The notes below the pieces were generated by a model. That model was given only the letters and a program-made list of their open reading frames with translations, did no database searches and had not been told where the DNA came from. This document shows positions 1 through 8,131 of a stretch of DNA of 64,000 nt, piece by piece. A program made the translations under genes and the position numbers. Positions within the stretch are counted from its first letter, which is position 1; each line of letters opens with the position of its first letter. Location: positions 4,805,100 to 4,869,099 of the forward strand of contig NZ_JRKM01000001.1 in assembly GCF_000768065.1 (NCBI RefSeq), read 5' to 3'. The DNA is from Aquabacterium sp. NJ1. Lineage in GTDB: Bacteria; Pseudomonadota; Gammaproteobacteria; Burkholderiales; Burkholderiaceae_C.

Positions 1-23
1 AAAGCAGGCCGGGTAGGATACGG

Positions 24-59
24 GGGCTGCATCTGCAAGGGTGCAGCCCTTTTTCTTTT
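24..59 (+). terminator. Rho-independent terminator
   Basis: GGGCTGCA at 24-31 pairs with TGCAGCCC at 42-49 and is followed by a T-rich run. It ends a transcript entering from the left, whose gene lies outside the window. Confidence 0.8.
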
Positions 60-71
60 GGAGTGACGTTG

Positions 72-1193
72 ATGGAAAGTCTGGTTCTGACAGAGGTGGT
101 CGGCGGCCTGGGTGTGATCACGCTCAATCGCCCGAAGGCGCTCAATGCCTTGTCGCTGGAGATGGTGCGGGAGTTGCGTAACGTGCTGTCTGGTTGGGCC
201 ACGGATTCGGCGGTGCTGGGCGTGCTCATGCGTGGCTCTGGCCGCCCAGCTGAAGCGGGCAAGCCGCAGGGCGCCGTCCACTTTTGTGCAGGCGGCGACA
301 TCCGCTTCATGTACGAAGCGGCCATCACCGGCGACTTGACCATCGACGACTTCTTCACTGAAGAGTACGCACTCGATTACCTGATCCACACCTATCCCAA
401 GCCGGTGGTGGCGTGGATGGAGGGCATCACCATGGGCGGCGGCATGGGCCTGGCGCAGGGCGCGACCTTGCGCGTGGTGACCGAGCACGTGCGCATGGCC
501 ATGCCCGAGACGCGCATCGGCTTGTTCCCCGATGTGGCTGGCGGCTACTTCCTGTCGCGTTGCGCCGGCTCGCTGGGTGAGTACCTGGGCATTGTGGGGC
601 CGCATCTGCATGTGACCGATGCCTTGACCTTGGGGTTGGCAGACGTGCACGCGCAGGCAGCCAGCCTGCCGGCTTTGCTGGCCTCGTTCAAGGGCTCGCA
701 TGCCACTTCATCAGACGAATTGCTTGAACGGGTGCGTGCGCACGCGGAGGCGAACGGCCTGGGCCAGTTGCCCGAAGCCACGGTCACCGTGCACCTGGAG
801 CAGATCAACCGCCACTTCAGCCTGCACACCATGCCCGAGATCGAGGCTTCGCTTCATTCGGATGACAGCGAGTGGGCCAGGCAGGCGCTCAAGCAGATGG
901 CCGGGCACTCGCCCTTGATGATGTGCGTGACGCTGGAGCAGATCCGTCGTGCGAGGTCAATGAGCCTGGCTCAGGTCTTCCGCATGGAGCGGGACATGGT
1001 TCGCCAGTGCTTTGCCTTGCGCAAGGGCAAGGACAGCGAGACGGCGGAAGGGGTGAGGGCGCTGGTCATCGACAAGGACAACCAGCCCCGCTGGCGCCCG
1101 AGCCAGCTCAAGGAGGTGGACATGGCCGAGGTCGAGGCCTTCTTCGTGAGCCCTTGGCCTGCGGTGATGCACCCGCTTCGCGACCTGGCTTGA
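72..1193 (+). CDS. Enoyl-CoA hydratase/isomerase family protein, 3-hydroxyisobutyryl-CoA hydrolase-like
   Basis: A crotonase-fold protein of 373 aa. Its length and the motif 'MPETRIGLFPDVAGGYFLSR' around residue 145 are those of 3-hydroxyisobutyryl-CoA hydrolases of valine breakdown, rather than the shorter (about 260 aa) enoyl-CoA hydratases. The oxyanion-hole glycines are in 'GGGMGLAQG'. A cytosolic enzyme is expected, since no signal peptide is visible. The ATG at 72 is preferred over the in-frame GTG at 63 because the GGAG at 59-62 abuts the GTG but sits 9 nt before the ATG. The gene stands alone between two terminators. Family assignment is firm; the exact acyl-CoA substrate is inferred. 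Confidence 0.85.
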   Translation: MESLVLTEVVGGLGVITLNRPKALNALSLEMVRELRNVLSGWATDSAVLGVLMRGSGRPAEAGKPQGAVHFCAGGDIRFMYEAAITGDLTIDDFFTEEYALDYLIHTYPKPVVAWMEGITMGGGMGLAQGATLRVVTEHVRMAMPETRIGLFPDVAGGYFLSRCAGSLGEYLGIVGPHLHVTDALTLGLADVHAQAASLPALLASFKGSHATSSDELLERVRAHAEANGLGQLPEATVTVHLEQINRHFSLHTMPEIEASLHSDDSEWARQALKQMAGHSPLMMCVTLEQIRRARSMSLAQVFRMERDMVRQCFALRKGKDSETAEGVRALVIDKDNQPRWRPSQLKEVDMAEVEAFFVSPWPAVMHPLRDLA

Positions 1194-1222
1194 GCCTCAT
1201 ACGGAGCGAGCCGTCGCCGAAG

Positions 1223-1250
1223 AAAAAGGCCCGGTCTACCCGGGCCTTTT
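1223..1250. terminator. Bidirectional terminator between convergent genes
   Basis: AAAAGGCCCGG pairs with CCGGGCCTTTT across a short loop. A- and T-runs on the two sides allow it to stop both the rightward hydrolase gene and the leftward DUF1839 operon. Confidence 0.85.
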
Positions 1251-1287
1251 GCTTGAACGCCGCGCGTCCGGTGCATTGGATGAGGCG

Positions 1288-2280
1288 TCAGATGTTGGCG
1301 TCCAGGCAGGCCATGCCCTGTTCCCAGGATGCCGCCATCTCGCCGAAGACCTCGGTCGGGTCCATGGCACGCTTGGCATTGACGGCACGGGCGACCTTGA
1401 GGATCAGCGCCTTGTTGCCTTGCGCGATCTGCTGAAAGTGTTGCACGGCTGGTGCCAATGCCTCGGCGCGCTTGGCGCCGCCGATGTCGCTCAACCAGGC
1501 CAGGTTGACGGCACCCAGCTCGAATGCCGCGCCCAGCTGGCGAATGGTGGCGAAGGCCCAGGCGTGGTAATGCGCCAAGCCCTTTTCATGCAGCATCGGC
1601 AACTCCCGGCCGAAGCGTTCGGCGAAGCGCGTGATCGGGTTCGTCAAGGGGCGACGCGCAAGATGCTTGCGCCACAAGGCCGTGGACATTTCCGCCAGCT
1701 CTTGCGGGCTGCGGCGCACCAGGCGATCAAAACGCACGGTTTCCGCAAACAGCGGCATGAAGGTCGGATCAGGTGCCGCATCCAGCCGGAACAGCTTGCG
1801 GAAGTCTTCGCCGTCCACCTCGAAGTAGCCCGCGTTGTGGAAGTAGCCCATGCGGCCCGCATCCAGGTCCAGATCGGCGATCACGATCGTCGTCTTGGTG
1901 TGCGTGTTGCGGTAGTCGGTGCCGGCCGTGTCCGGCAGCCAGAAGGCATCGGCCTCGGTGCTGATCAGCTTGCCTGCAGGCAGGTGTTCGACAGCGTGTT
2001 CGACCAAGGGGCGCCAGACGTTCAACTCCTGCACATCCACGCCATAGAGCTCGTACAGCTCCGTGTGTGGTGGCTTGAAGAAGGTCCACTGGTCACCTTC
2101 GAAGTCGATGGTGGTGGCGAAAGGCATGATCGGCACCGGATCGAGCTGGAGCGCTTGCAGCACTTCGATCCAGATGTCGATGTAGCAGTTTTTCTCCACC
2201 CAGATGCGCTCCTCCGAGTGCAACTGGTTGCGGACATAGCCGGCCGCTTGCAGGCCGGGCAGGGCTTGGTAGCGTCGCAT
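1288..2280 (-). CDS. DUF1839 family protein of the aminoacyl-carrier-protein cluster
   Basis: A protein of 330 aa that I place in DUF1839, a family found beside amino acid:[carrier protein] ligases. Visible blocks include 'YVRNQLHSEERIWVEKNCYIDIW' near the N-terminus, with an acidic and aromatic character, and 'FEVDGEDFRKLF' mid-protein. There is no signal peptide or membrane segment. Only 13 nt separate it from the upstream ligase stop, so the two are co-transcribed, and the operon ends at the hairpin at 1223-1250. Its activity is unknown to me. Its fixed partnership suggests that it takes or transfers the aminoacyl group from the carrier protein, but that is inference. ATG start at 2280. 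Confidence 0.7.
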   Translation of the reverse strand: MRRYQALPGLQAAGYVRNQLHSEERIWVEKNCYIDIWIEVLQALQLDPVPIMPFATTIDFEGDQWTFFKPPHTELYELYGVDVQELNVWRPLVEHAVEHLPAGKLISTEADAFWLPDTAGTDYRNTHTKTTIVIADLDLDAGRMGYFHNAGYFEVDGEDFRKLFRLDAAPDPTFMPLFAETVRFDRLVRRSPQELAEMSTALWRKHLARRPLTNPITRFAERFGRELPMLHEKGLAHYHAWAFATIRQLGAAFELGAVNLAWLSDIGGAKRAEALAPAVQHFQQIAQGNKALILKVARAVNAKRAMDPTEVFGEMAASWEQGMACLDANI

Positions 2281-2293
2281 CGTGTTCAGGCCA

Positions 2294-3208
2294 TCAAGAC
2301 CACAGTTGCTGGCGAACTTCTGCAGGCCAGTTCTCAGGCTTGAAGCCGTGGTGCTTGAACAGCGCCATGGTCACGCGCTCCAGACCGAAGCCCAGGCAGG
2401 CCGTGTTGGCGGCGTTGCCGTCTGGCGTCTTGATGTCGAAGGTGTCGCCAAAGTGGGTCTGGTGGAAGTTGAACGAGCACACGGCTGTCGGATTCTCCTT
2501 GGAGATCACCGGCACCAGCACCTCGAACTTGAGCTTGGCCTGCTTCTGGTTTTCGGCCAGGATCTTGCCGCCGCGGCCAAAGAAGGGGTCCGATGCCACA
2601 TCGGGTGTGGCGGGCAGGCCCAGCGAGGTCAGCAGCTTGACGCCGCGATCCAGCCACATGTCGCGCCAGGAGATCACCTGGTCAGGGGTGCCCACACGGA
2701 CGAACTCGCGCACGCGGAACGATTGCATGCGGGTCGGCTCATGGGAAGGCTCATGACGGTACACCCAGTTGGTCATGGTAACCAGGCGGCCTTCCGGCGG
2801 CACCGTGCCGGTGAAGGTCGGGTAAACGGGGTAGCAGGCAGCGGGGTTCAGCGTCACGCCGGTCTGGCCCAGCAGATCGCCCCAGGGCTCGCCGGAGTTC
2901 ACACGTTCGGCCAGGCGCAGCGCCTCCAGGCCGTTGCCAAAGAAGCTGTGCACCGAGCCACACAGGTGCGGGAACGAGTCCATGTAATGGACCTTCTCCA
3001 GGATGCCGCGGTCAATGACGGGCGGGAAGGTGTAGATCTCGGCGCCGTCGTTCTTGGACAGTTCGGTCACCAGGCCGTTGAAGCGCTCCAGCACTTTCTC
3101 GAACACGGCACCGCGACCGAATGTGCCAGCCTGGGCTGTCGGCACGATCAGGCCGTGTTCAACCAGGCCTTCATAAAGCGTCTTGGGGTCAAAGGAATCG
3201 GGAATCAT
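2294..3208 (-). CDS. Amino acid:[carrier protein] ligase (class II aaRS-like)
   Basis: A protein of 304 aa with a class II aminoacyl-tRNA synthetase catalytic core but no tRNA-binding domain. It matches the atypical seryl-tRNA-synthetase-like ligases that activate a small amino acid with ATP and load it onto the phosphopantetheine arm of a carrier protein (characterised in Bradyrhizobium and Agrobacterium). Motif 2 is 'FRVREFVRVG' (Arg165, Arg167, Glu168) and motif 3 is 'CLGFGLERV' (Arg278). Cys125, Glu168 and Cys271 are candidates for the zinc site that replaces ordinary amino-group recognition. ATG at 3208, preceded by AGAGGA. It sits in the leftward operon after the acyl-CoA dehydrogenase, with the likely partner carrier protein at 5246 in the divergent operon. 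The amino acid loaded (Gly or Ala in known homologues) cannot be read from sequence. Confidence 0.85.
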   Translation of the reverse strand: MIPDSFDPKTLYEGLVEHGLIVPTAQAGTFGRGAVFEKVLERFNGLVTELSKNDGAEIYTFPPVIDRGILEKVHYMDSFPHLCGSVHSFFGNGLEALRLAERVNSGEPWGDLLGQTGVTLNPAACYPVYPTFTGTVPPEGRLVTMTNWVYRHEPSHEPTRMQSFRVREFVRVGTPDQVISWRDMWLDRGVKLLTSLGLPATPDVASDPFFGRGGKILAENQKQAKLKFEVLVPVISKENPTAVCSFNFHQTHFGDTFDIKTPDGNAANTACLGFGLERVTMALFKHHGFKPENWPAEVRQQLWS

Positions 3209-3255
3209 GTCTAGCGTCCTCTCAAATTCTGTATATCAGTTTGCGCTCAGGCAGC

Positions 3256-4425
3256 TCACTCGTCCTTGAGCACGAGCAGCATCGATGCACCTTTGCTGGC
3301 GATGCGCTCGTTGGAGATCATCAGAGAGGCCGACAGCACGTCGCGGTAGTGGCGGCCCAGGGAGAAGGGTCCGTCGTTCTTGTAGCCAAGGATGCCGACG
3401 ATCTGCAGGGCCTTGTGCACGATCTGAGGGGCGGCGTCGGATGCGCCAATCTTCAGGTTGACCATCTTCAAGCCCCAGGACATGCCCAGCAGATCTTCTT
3501 CCTTGCCGGCGGCCGTCAGCTCGTCGAACTCGGTGGCCACGGATTGCCAGTTGTTCTTCATGGCCTGCAGGTCCACGGACAGCTTGGCCAGCTGTTGGGC
3601 CGTGGGCGGCGTCACGCCGGGGTTCTTGCGGGCTTCGCCGCGCACATAGGCGGCCGCCTTGGAGAAGGCGTCATTGGCGATGCCCCACCACAGCGCCGCC
3701 CACAGGATGTGGGAGTAGGGCACCATGGTCATGGCCGAGATGTCGGCGAACGGGACGGGCAGGATCTGGCCCACATCGCCGCTCGACTGCAGGTCGAAGC
3801 CAGGGCTGCAGGTGCCGCGCATGCCCATGGTGTCCCATGTGGTGGTTTGCGTCAGCTTGCCGTCGGTCTTGCGGACCATCACGAGGGCCTGGTCGTTCTT
3901 GGGGGCCGACTCGTCGCGGCGGCAGGTCACGAGGATGGCGTCAGCATGCGCACAGTAGGAGCCTGTGGTGGCCTGCTTGTTGAGGACGAACTTGTCGCCT
4001 TCACGCTGCACGGCGCAAATGCTGGAGCGGGTGTCACCAAAGGTGCCTACTTCCGACGTGATCGAGGCCAGCACGGGCTGGGTTTCCACGATTTCGGCCA
4101 TGTAGCGCTTGAACAGGGCGCTGTCACCATGGTGACGCGTGATGCAGACCACCTGGATGAAGTGCATGGCCAGCACCATGCCGCTGGAGCCGCATGCCCC
4201 CGAGATCGTGGCGCACAGCAAACCCAACTGCTTCATGCCCAGCCCGGCCCCGCCGAACTCTCGGGGGACTGGTGCCGACAATACTTTGGCCTCTTTCAAC
4301 GCGGCGATGGTTTCCACCGGGAAACGGGCCTTGGCATCCACATCTCTCGCGTGAACGGCGGCGACCGTGGTGGCAATCTGGCGCACAGCCGCGTGCAGGG
4401 TATCGAACTCAACAGTGTTGGACAT
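3256..4425 (-). CDS. Acyl-CoA dehydrogenase family protein
   Basis: A flavoprotein of 389 aa with the acyl-CoA dehydrogenase layout: an N-terminal helical domain ('KARFPVETIAALKEAKVLSAPVPREFGGAGLG'), a middle beta domain with the 'ASITSEVGTFG' type FAD/substrate region, and a C-terminal helical bundle. It is the first gene of the leftward operon with the carrier-protein ligase 47 nt downstream, and its start faces the AcpS/carrier-protein genes. The context suggests that it oxidises a carrier-protein-bound aminoacyl or acyl thioester rather than a free fatty acyl-CoA. Similar dehydrogenases act on prolyl- and other aminoacyl-carrier proteins, but the role here is inferred. ATG start at 4425. 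Confidence 0.8.
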   Translation of the reverse strand: MSNTVEFDTLHAAVRQIATTVAAVHARDVDAKARFPVETIAALKEAKVLSAPVPREFGGAGLGMKQLGLLCATISGACGSSGMVLAMHFIQVVCITRHHGDSALFKRYMAEIVETQPVLASITSEVGTFGDTRSSICAVQREGDKFVLNKQATTGSYCAHADAILVTCRRDESAPKNDQALVMVRKTDGKLTQTTTWDTMGMRGTCSPGFDLQSSGDVGQILPVPFADISAMTMVPYSHILWAALWWGIANDAFSKAAAYVRGEARKNPGVTPPTAQQLAKLSVDLQAMKNNWQSVATEFDELTAAGKEEDLLGMSWGLKMVNLKIGASDAAPQIVHKALQIVGILGYKNDGPFSLGRHYRDVLSASLMISNERIASKGASMLLVLKDE

Positions 4426-4729
4426 GTTCAGGGTGCTTTCCTCAATGAACGAATATTACGCTGCCCCACCATAGGGGGCGTCCCCCCCGCCTGGGGTGGT
4501 TAATGTTTCCCAAGCCCGCTGGAAAGCGAATTTGACGCGCACTATGATCATGCCTGTTTGAAATGCTTCGCAGTTTGTCGGTTTGAGTGCGTGCGTGCTG
4601 CTCCCCTAAATTTAGGGGGGGAGTGCATGTGACCAACTTCACAGGCGGTCGCAACGGGCTTGCGGCATGCTTCGGGCTGCTTGTGTCGATAATACAAATT
4701 CCTTTGCGGCCAGGCCGCGCTGTCCGGCC
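4426..4729. promoter_or_regulatory. Divergent control region with perfect palindrome CCCCTAAATTTAGGGG
   Basis: The gap separates the leftward dehydrogenase operon from the rightward AcpS operon. At 4603-4618 it holds an exact 16-bp palindrome, a strong candidate for a dimeric regulator site acting on both operons. A second, imperfect CCCC-N6-GGGG occurs near 4464-4477. A possible -10 element (GATAAT, 4688-4693) precedes the rightward start. No ORF here is convincing. Confidence 0.55.
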
Positions 4730-5209
4730 ATGGCTGATTTTCCTGTATTGCCAGATTTTCCTGTTTCGATCGGGGCCAAGCTCGATTCATCTGCTTGTCA
4801 ACTGAAGGTGGGCATGGATCTGGTGCAAATCAGCCGTATCCAGGCATCTGTCGATAAATTCGGCGCGCGTTTCATGCAGCGAATTTTCACGGAGCATGAA
4901 ACGGCATATGCCCTTGGCACGCCGGTGTTGCAGTCCGAGCGGCTGGCTGCCCGTTTTGCAGCCAAGGAGGCGACGATGAAAGCATTGGGTCTGGCCGACA
5001 AGGGGGTGGCCTGGCGTGACATGGAGGTTTTCCGATTTCCCGATGGCCATTGCGAGTTGCGTTTGCACGGGCTGGCTGCCGAGTATGCAAAACGCCACGG
5101 TGTCGAGCAAACCGCGCTGACACTGAGCCATGACGGCGATTACGCGGCAGCGATTGTGGCGGCCGTGGTGCGCATGCCTGCCGAGGCAGGCCAAGCAGAT
5201 TTGATTTGA
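4730..5209 (+). CDS. AcpS-type 4'-phosphopantetheinyl transferase (holo-ACP synthase)
   Basis: The protein, 159 aa from ATG 4730, transfers the phosphopantetheine arm of CoA to a serine of a carrier protein. Both AcpS signatures are present: 'VGMDLVQISRI' near residue 30 (metal-binding Asp) and 'RFAAKEATMKALG' (Glu and Lys of the active site). It carries about 25 extra residues before the AcpS core. The frame is open further upstream, but ATG 4730 leaves the smallest plausible leader. The next gene, 36 nt on, is a carrier protein, its obvious substrate. This makes it a cluster-dedicated enzyme rather than the housekeeping acpS, which normally sits with pdxJ. Confidence 0.8.
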   Translation: MADFPVLPDFPVSIGAKLDSSACQLKVGMDLVQISRIQASVDKFGARFMQRIFTEHETAYALGTPVLQSERLAARFAAKEATMKALGLADKGVAWRDMEVFRFPDGHCELRLHGLAAEYAKRHGVEQTALTLSHDGDYAAAIVAAVVRMPAEAGQADLI

Positions 5210-5245
5210 TTTTTTATTTTGTCTTTGACTTGAACTGAAGTGACC

Positions 5246-5503
5246 ATGACTGATATCACCGCTATCGACGCCCAGATCCGTACCGTCTTGAAGGACCATG
5301 CCCGTTTGAGCAAGGACGCCATGACCCTGGACGTGAACGAAGATCTCTACCAGGCTGGTATGACTTCGCACGCCAGCGTGAACGTGATGCTGGGCCTGGA
5401 GGGAGCCTTCGACGTCGAATTCCCTGACCACATGCTCAAGCGCAATGTGTTCAACACCGTGTCATCGATCCGCACCGCTGTGGTGGAGTTGATCGGCCAG
5501 TGA
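5246..5503 (+). CDS. Stand-alone acyl/aminoacyl carrier protein
   Basis: A small acidic four-helix carrier protein of 85 aa. The phosphopantetheine site is 'AGMTSHASV' with Ser41; the usual Asp-Ser-Leu is Thr-Ser-His here. The rest follows the family: acidic helix I, 'LDVNEDLYQAGM' before the site, 'FDVEFPDHML' in helix III. It lies between its probable activating enzyme (AcpS-type, 36 nt upstream) and a GH2 gene 7 nt downstream, with an amino acid:carrier-protein ligase divergent to it. It most likely carries an amino acid, not a growing fatty acid. ATG 5246 is chosen over the GTG two codons earlier. No strong ribosome site is visible. Confidence 0.85.
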   Translation: MTDITAIDAQIRTVLKDHARLSKDAMTLDVNEDLYQAGMTSHASVNVMLGLEGAFDVEFPDHMLKRNVFNTVSSIRTAVVELIGQ

Positions 5504-5510
5504 GCATTGC

Positions 5511-8099
5511 GTGTTGATGCTCAACAAGGGACGTCTGACAGATCAGACAGGGAGCCATCTGCAAAACCTCGACGAAGGGTGGCAGATGTGCAGCAGCACG
5601 CCCGGGCAATACGCCTCTCCGGCCGAGTTGCCCGATGGTGTGAACTGGATTGGCGCGGCGCATCTCGGGCCCGTGGCGCACGTTCTGCGTCAGCAGGGCC
5701 TGTGGTCTCTGGACGCTGGCCCCCGTCGCTTTGACGCGGATGACTGGTGGTTTCGGCTTCGTTTCGATGTGGACGACTGGTCGGCCGCGCAGTCGCGCAT
5801 CCTGGGTTTTGACGGGCTGGCCACGGTGGCCGAAGTCTGGCTCAACGGGCAGCCCATCCTGTCGAGCAGCAACATGTTCCTTGCCCATCGCTGCATGGTC
5901 AGCGAATGGCTCCGCGCCGAGGGCAACGAACTGGTGATGGTGTTCCGGTCGCTCGACCAGGCCTTGACCAAGCGCCGCCCGCGCCCGCGCTGGCGCGCCC
6001 CGATGATCGAGAACCAGCAGATTCGCTGGTTTCGCACCACCGTCCTGGGGCGCACACCTGGCTGGACGCCGCCCGCCGCGCTGGTGGGGCCCTGGCGTGG
6101 TGTGTGGCTGGCCACGCAAGCGCCTGTCGCCTTGCGTGAACTGCACCTGCAGCCGAGGGTGGAGGGCTCGCAAGGGTTACTTGCCATTCGTTGCGGCCTT
6201 GACCTGGCCGATGGGCTGGCGCCAGAGTCCGTCCGGCTTGAATTGAGCCGCGGTGAACGTCTCCTGAGCATCGACCTGGCCGAGGCAGATGGCTGGTCGG
6301 GTGTGCTGTGTGTGGACGACGTGGACTTATGGTGGCCGCACACGCACGGTGAGCCTGCGCTTTACGCCGCGAGTCTGCAAGTATGCGTAGCCGGGCAGGT
6401 CGAGCCGACAAGGATGGACCTTGGGGCCGTGGGCTTTCGCACTGTGTCGGTGGATCGGCAGGGTGATGGCTTTGCCATCCGAATCAACGGCGAGCCCATC
6501 TTCTGCCGCGGTGCCTGTTGGACGCCGCTGGATGTGGTCACGATGGATGCCGCAGATGCCCGTGCCTATGCAGGGGCAATTGCACAGGTTCGCGAAGCCG
6601 GCATGAACATGATCCGCGTGGGTGGCACCATGAGTTACGAGGCGGACGCCTTTTATGACGAGTGCGATCGTCAAGGCGTCATGGTGTGGCAGGAGCTCAT
6701 GTTCGCCAACATGGACTATCCGGAAGATGCCGAGTTTCTCGCTTCGGTCCAGCAGGAAGTTCATCAACAGTTTCAGCGTTGGCAGGGGCGACCGTCCCTG
6801 ACCGTGTTGTGCGGCAACAGCGAGGTTGAGCAGCAAGCTGCGATGTTTGGCGCCACACGAGATCGTTGGGCGCCGGCCTTGTTCCATGAAACCTTGGCGC
6901 GTGCATGTGCACAGGCTCATCCGGACGTGCCGTACTGGCCGTCGAGTGCGCATGGCGGCGCCTTTCCTCACCAGGGAGATGTGGGCACGACCTCGTACTA
7001 CGGTGTGGGCGCCTACATGCGCTCGCTGGACGATGCGCGTCGCTCCAACCTGAAGTTCGCGACGGAGTGCCTGGCTTTCTCGAACGTGCCGGAGCCCTCA
7101 GGGCTGGCCAGCATGCCTGGTGGCTTGTCTCTGCGGGTGCACCATGCGGCCTGGAAAGGGCGAGCCCCTCGCGACTTGGGTGCCGGGTGGGACTTCGAGG
7201 ATGTGCGTGACCACTACGTCGCCACCTTGTTCGAGACGGACCCGACACGTTTGCGCTACAGCGACCACGACCGCTACCTGACCTTGGGGCGCGTGGCGAC
7301 AGGCGAGGTCATGGCCGCCACTTTTGCCGATTGGCGCCGCGCCGCATCGTCGTGCCGCGGCGCCTTGGTCTGGTTCTTGCGCGACCTTTGGCCGGGCGCA
7401 GGTTGGGGGGTGGTGGACAGCAACGGCCAGCCCAAATCTGCCTACTACCATCTCAAGCGTGCGTTGCAGCCTGTGTCGCTCTCCCTGACGGACGAGGGGG
7501 GCAATGGCCTGTATGTTCATGTGCAAAATGAAGCGCCGCGTTTGTTGCAGGCGGAAGTCGAGGTCACGGCCTATCGGCAAGGGCACACGCAGGTGGGGCA
7601 GGGCAAACAGACCATTGAGTTGCCCGCACACGGAAATGCCTCCTGGCCCCTGATGGCCTGGTTCGACTGGTTTGCGGATTGGTCCTGGGCATACCGCTTC
7701 GGCCCTGCCAGTGCCCACGTGCTGACGGCGGTGCTCAAGGCATCCGATGGGCGTGAACTGGCTCGCGCTTTTGCCTTTCCAACGGGGATGGCCTTGCCGC
7801 AGGAGCGTGACTTGGGTCTCAGCGCATCGGCAATCGCCATCGAGCCGGGTGTATTCGAGATCACGGTGACGGCCACGCGGTTCGCACAGGCCGTGCATTT
7901 TGATGTCGATGACTTCGTGTCGAGCGACGCCTATTTCCACCTGGCACCAGGGCAGCGGCACACCGTGAGGATGCATATGCTGCCAGGCAAGGCCGTGCCT
8001 GCAGCGATAACGGGAAGCGTGCGGGCGCTCAATCTGGATGGGCAGGTCGCCATTCAAAGTAAACAAGACCAATCTGTCTTGCATCAAGGCTCGGATTAG
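5511..8099 (+). CDS. Glycoside hydrolase family 2 protein, beta-mannosidase-like
   Basis: A protein of 862 aa with GH2 architecture: an N-terminal jelly-roll sugar-binding domain ('FDGLATVAEVWLNG', about residues 90-130), an Ig-like domain, a TIM barrel ('GEPIFCRGACWTPLD', about 320-560), and C-terminal beta domains. The barrel keeps the general acid Glu438 in 'CGNSEVEQQ' (normally GNNE) and a likely nucleophile Glu519 in 'FATECLAF'. No signal peptide is seen, so it probably acts in the cytoplasm. It starts (GTG 5511 or ATG 5517) 7 nt after the carrier-protein stop, so the two are co-transcribed. A glycosidase tied to a carrier protein may trim or transfer a sugar on a biosynthetic intermediate. 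The substrate is unknown. Confidence 0.8.
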   Translation: MLMLNKGRLTDQTGSHLQNLDEGWQMCSSTPGQYASPAELPDGVNWIGAAHLGPVAHVLRQQGLWSLDAGPRRFDADDWWFRLRFDVDDWSAAQSRILGFDGLATVAEVWLNGQPILSSSNMFLAHRCMVSEWLRAEGNELVMVFRSLDQALTKRRPRPRWRAPMIENQQIRWFRTTVLGRTPGWTPPAALVGPWRGVWLATQAPVALRELHLQPRVEGSQGLLAIRCGLDLADGLAPESVRLELSRGERLLSIDLAEADGWSGVLCVDDVDLWWPHTHGEPALYAASLQVCVAGQVEPTRMDLGAVGFRTVSVDRQGDGFAIRINGEPIFCRGACWTPLDVVTMDAADARAYAGAIAQVREAGMNMIRVGGTMSYEADAFYDECDRQGVMVWQELMFANMDYPEDAEFLASVQQEVHQQFQRWQGRPSLTVLCGNSEVEQQAAMFGATRDRWAPALFHETLARACAQAHPDVPYWPSSAHGGAFPHQGDVGTTSYYGVGAYMRSLDDARRSNLKFATECLAFSNVPEPSGLASMPGGLSLRVHHAAWKGRAPRDLGAGWDFEDVRDHYVATLFETDPTRLRYSDHDRYLTLGRVATGEVMAATFADWRRAASSCRGALVWFLRDLWPGAGWGVVDSNGQPKSAYYHLKRALQPVSLSLTDEGGNGLYVHVQNEAPRLLQAEVEVTAYRQGHTQVGQGKQTIELPAHGNASWPLMAWFDWFADWSWAYRFGPASAHVLTAVLKASDGRELARAFAFPTGMALPQERDLGLSASAIAIEPGVFEITVTATRFAQAVHFDVDDFVSSDAYFHLAPGQRHTVRMHMLPGKAVPAAITGSVRALNLDGQVAIQSKQDQSVLHQGSD

Positions 8100-8131
8100 C
8101 TTCCGATTTGAAATCGGTCGGTTTATAGAAC

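Noticed and set aside
63..71. GTG 63 as start of the first gene
   Set aside because: The GGAG directly abuts this GTG; the ATG at 72 has the right spacing.
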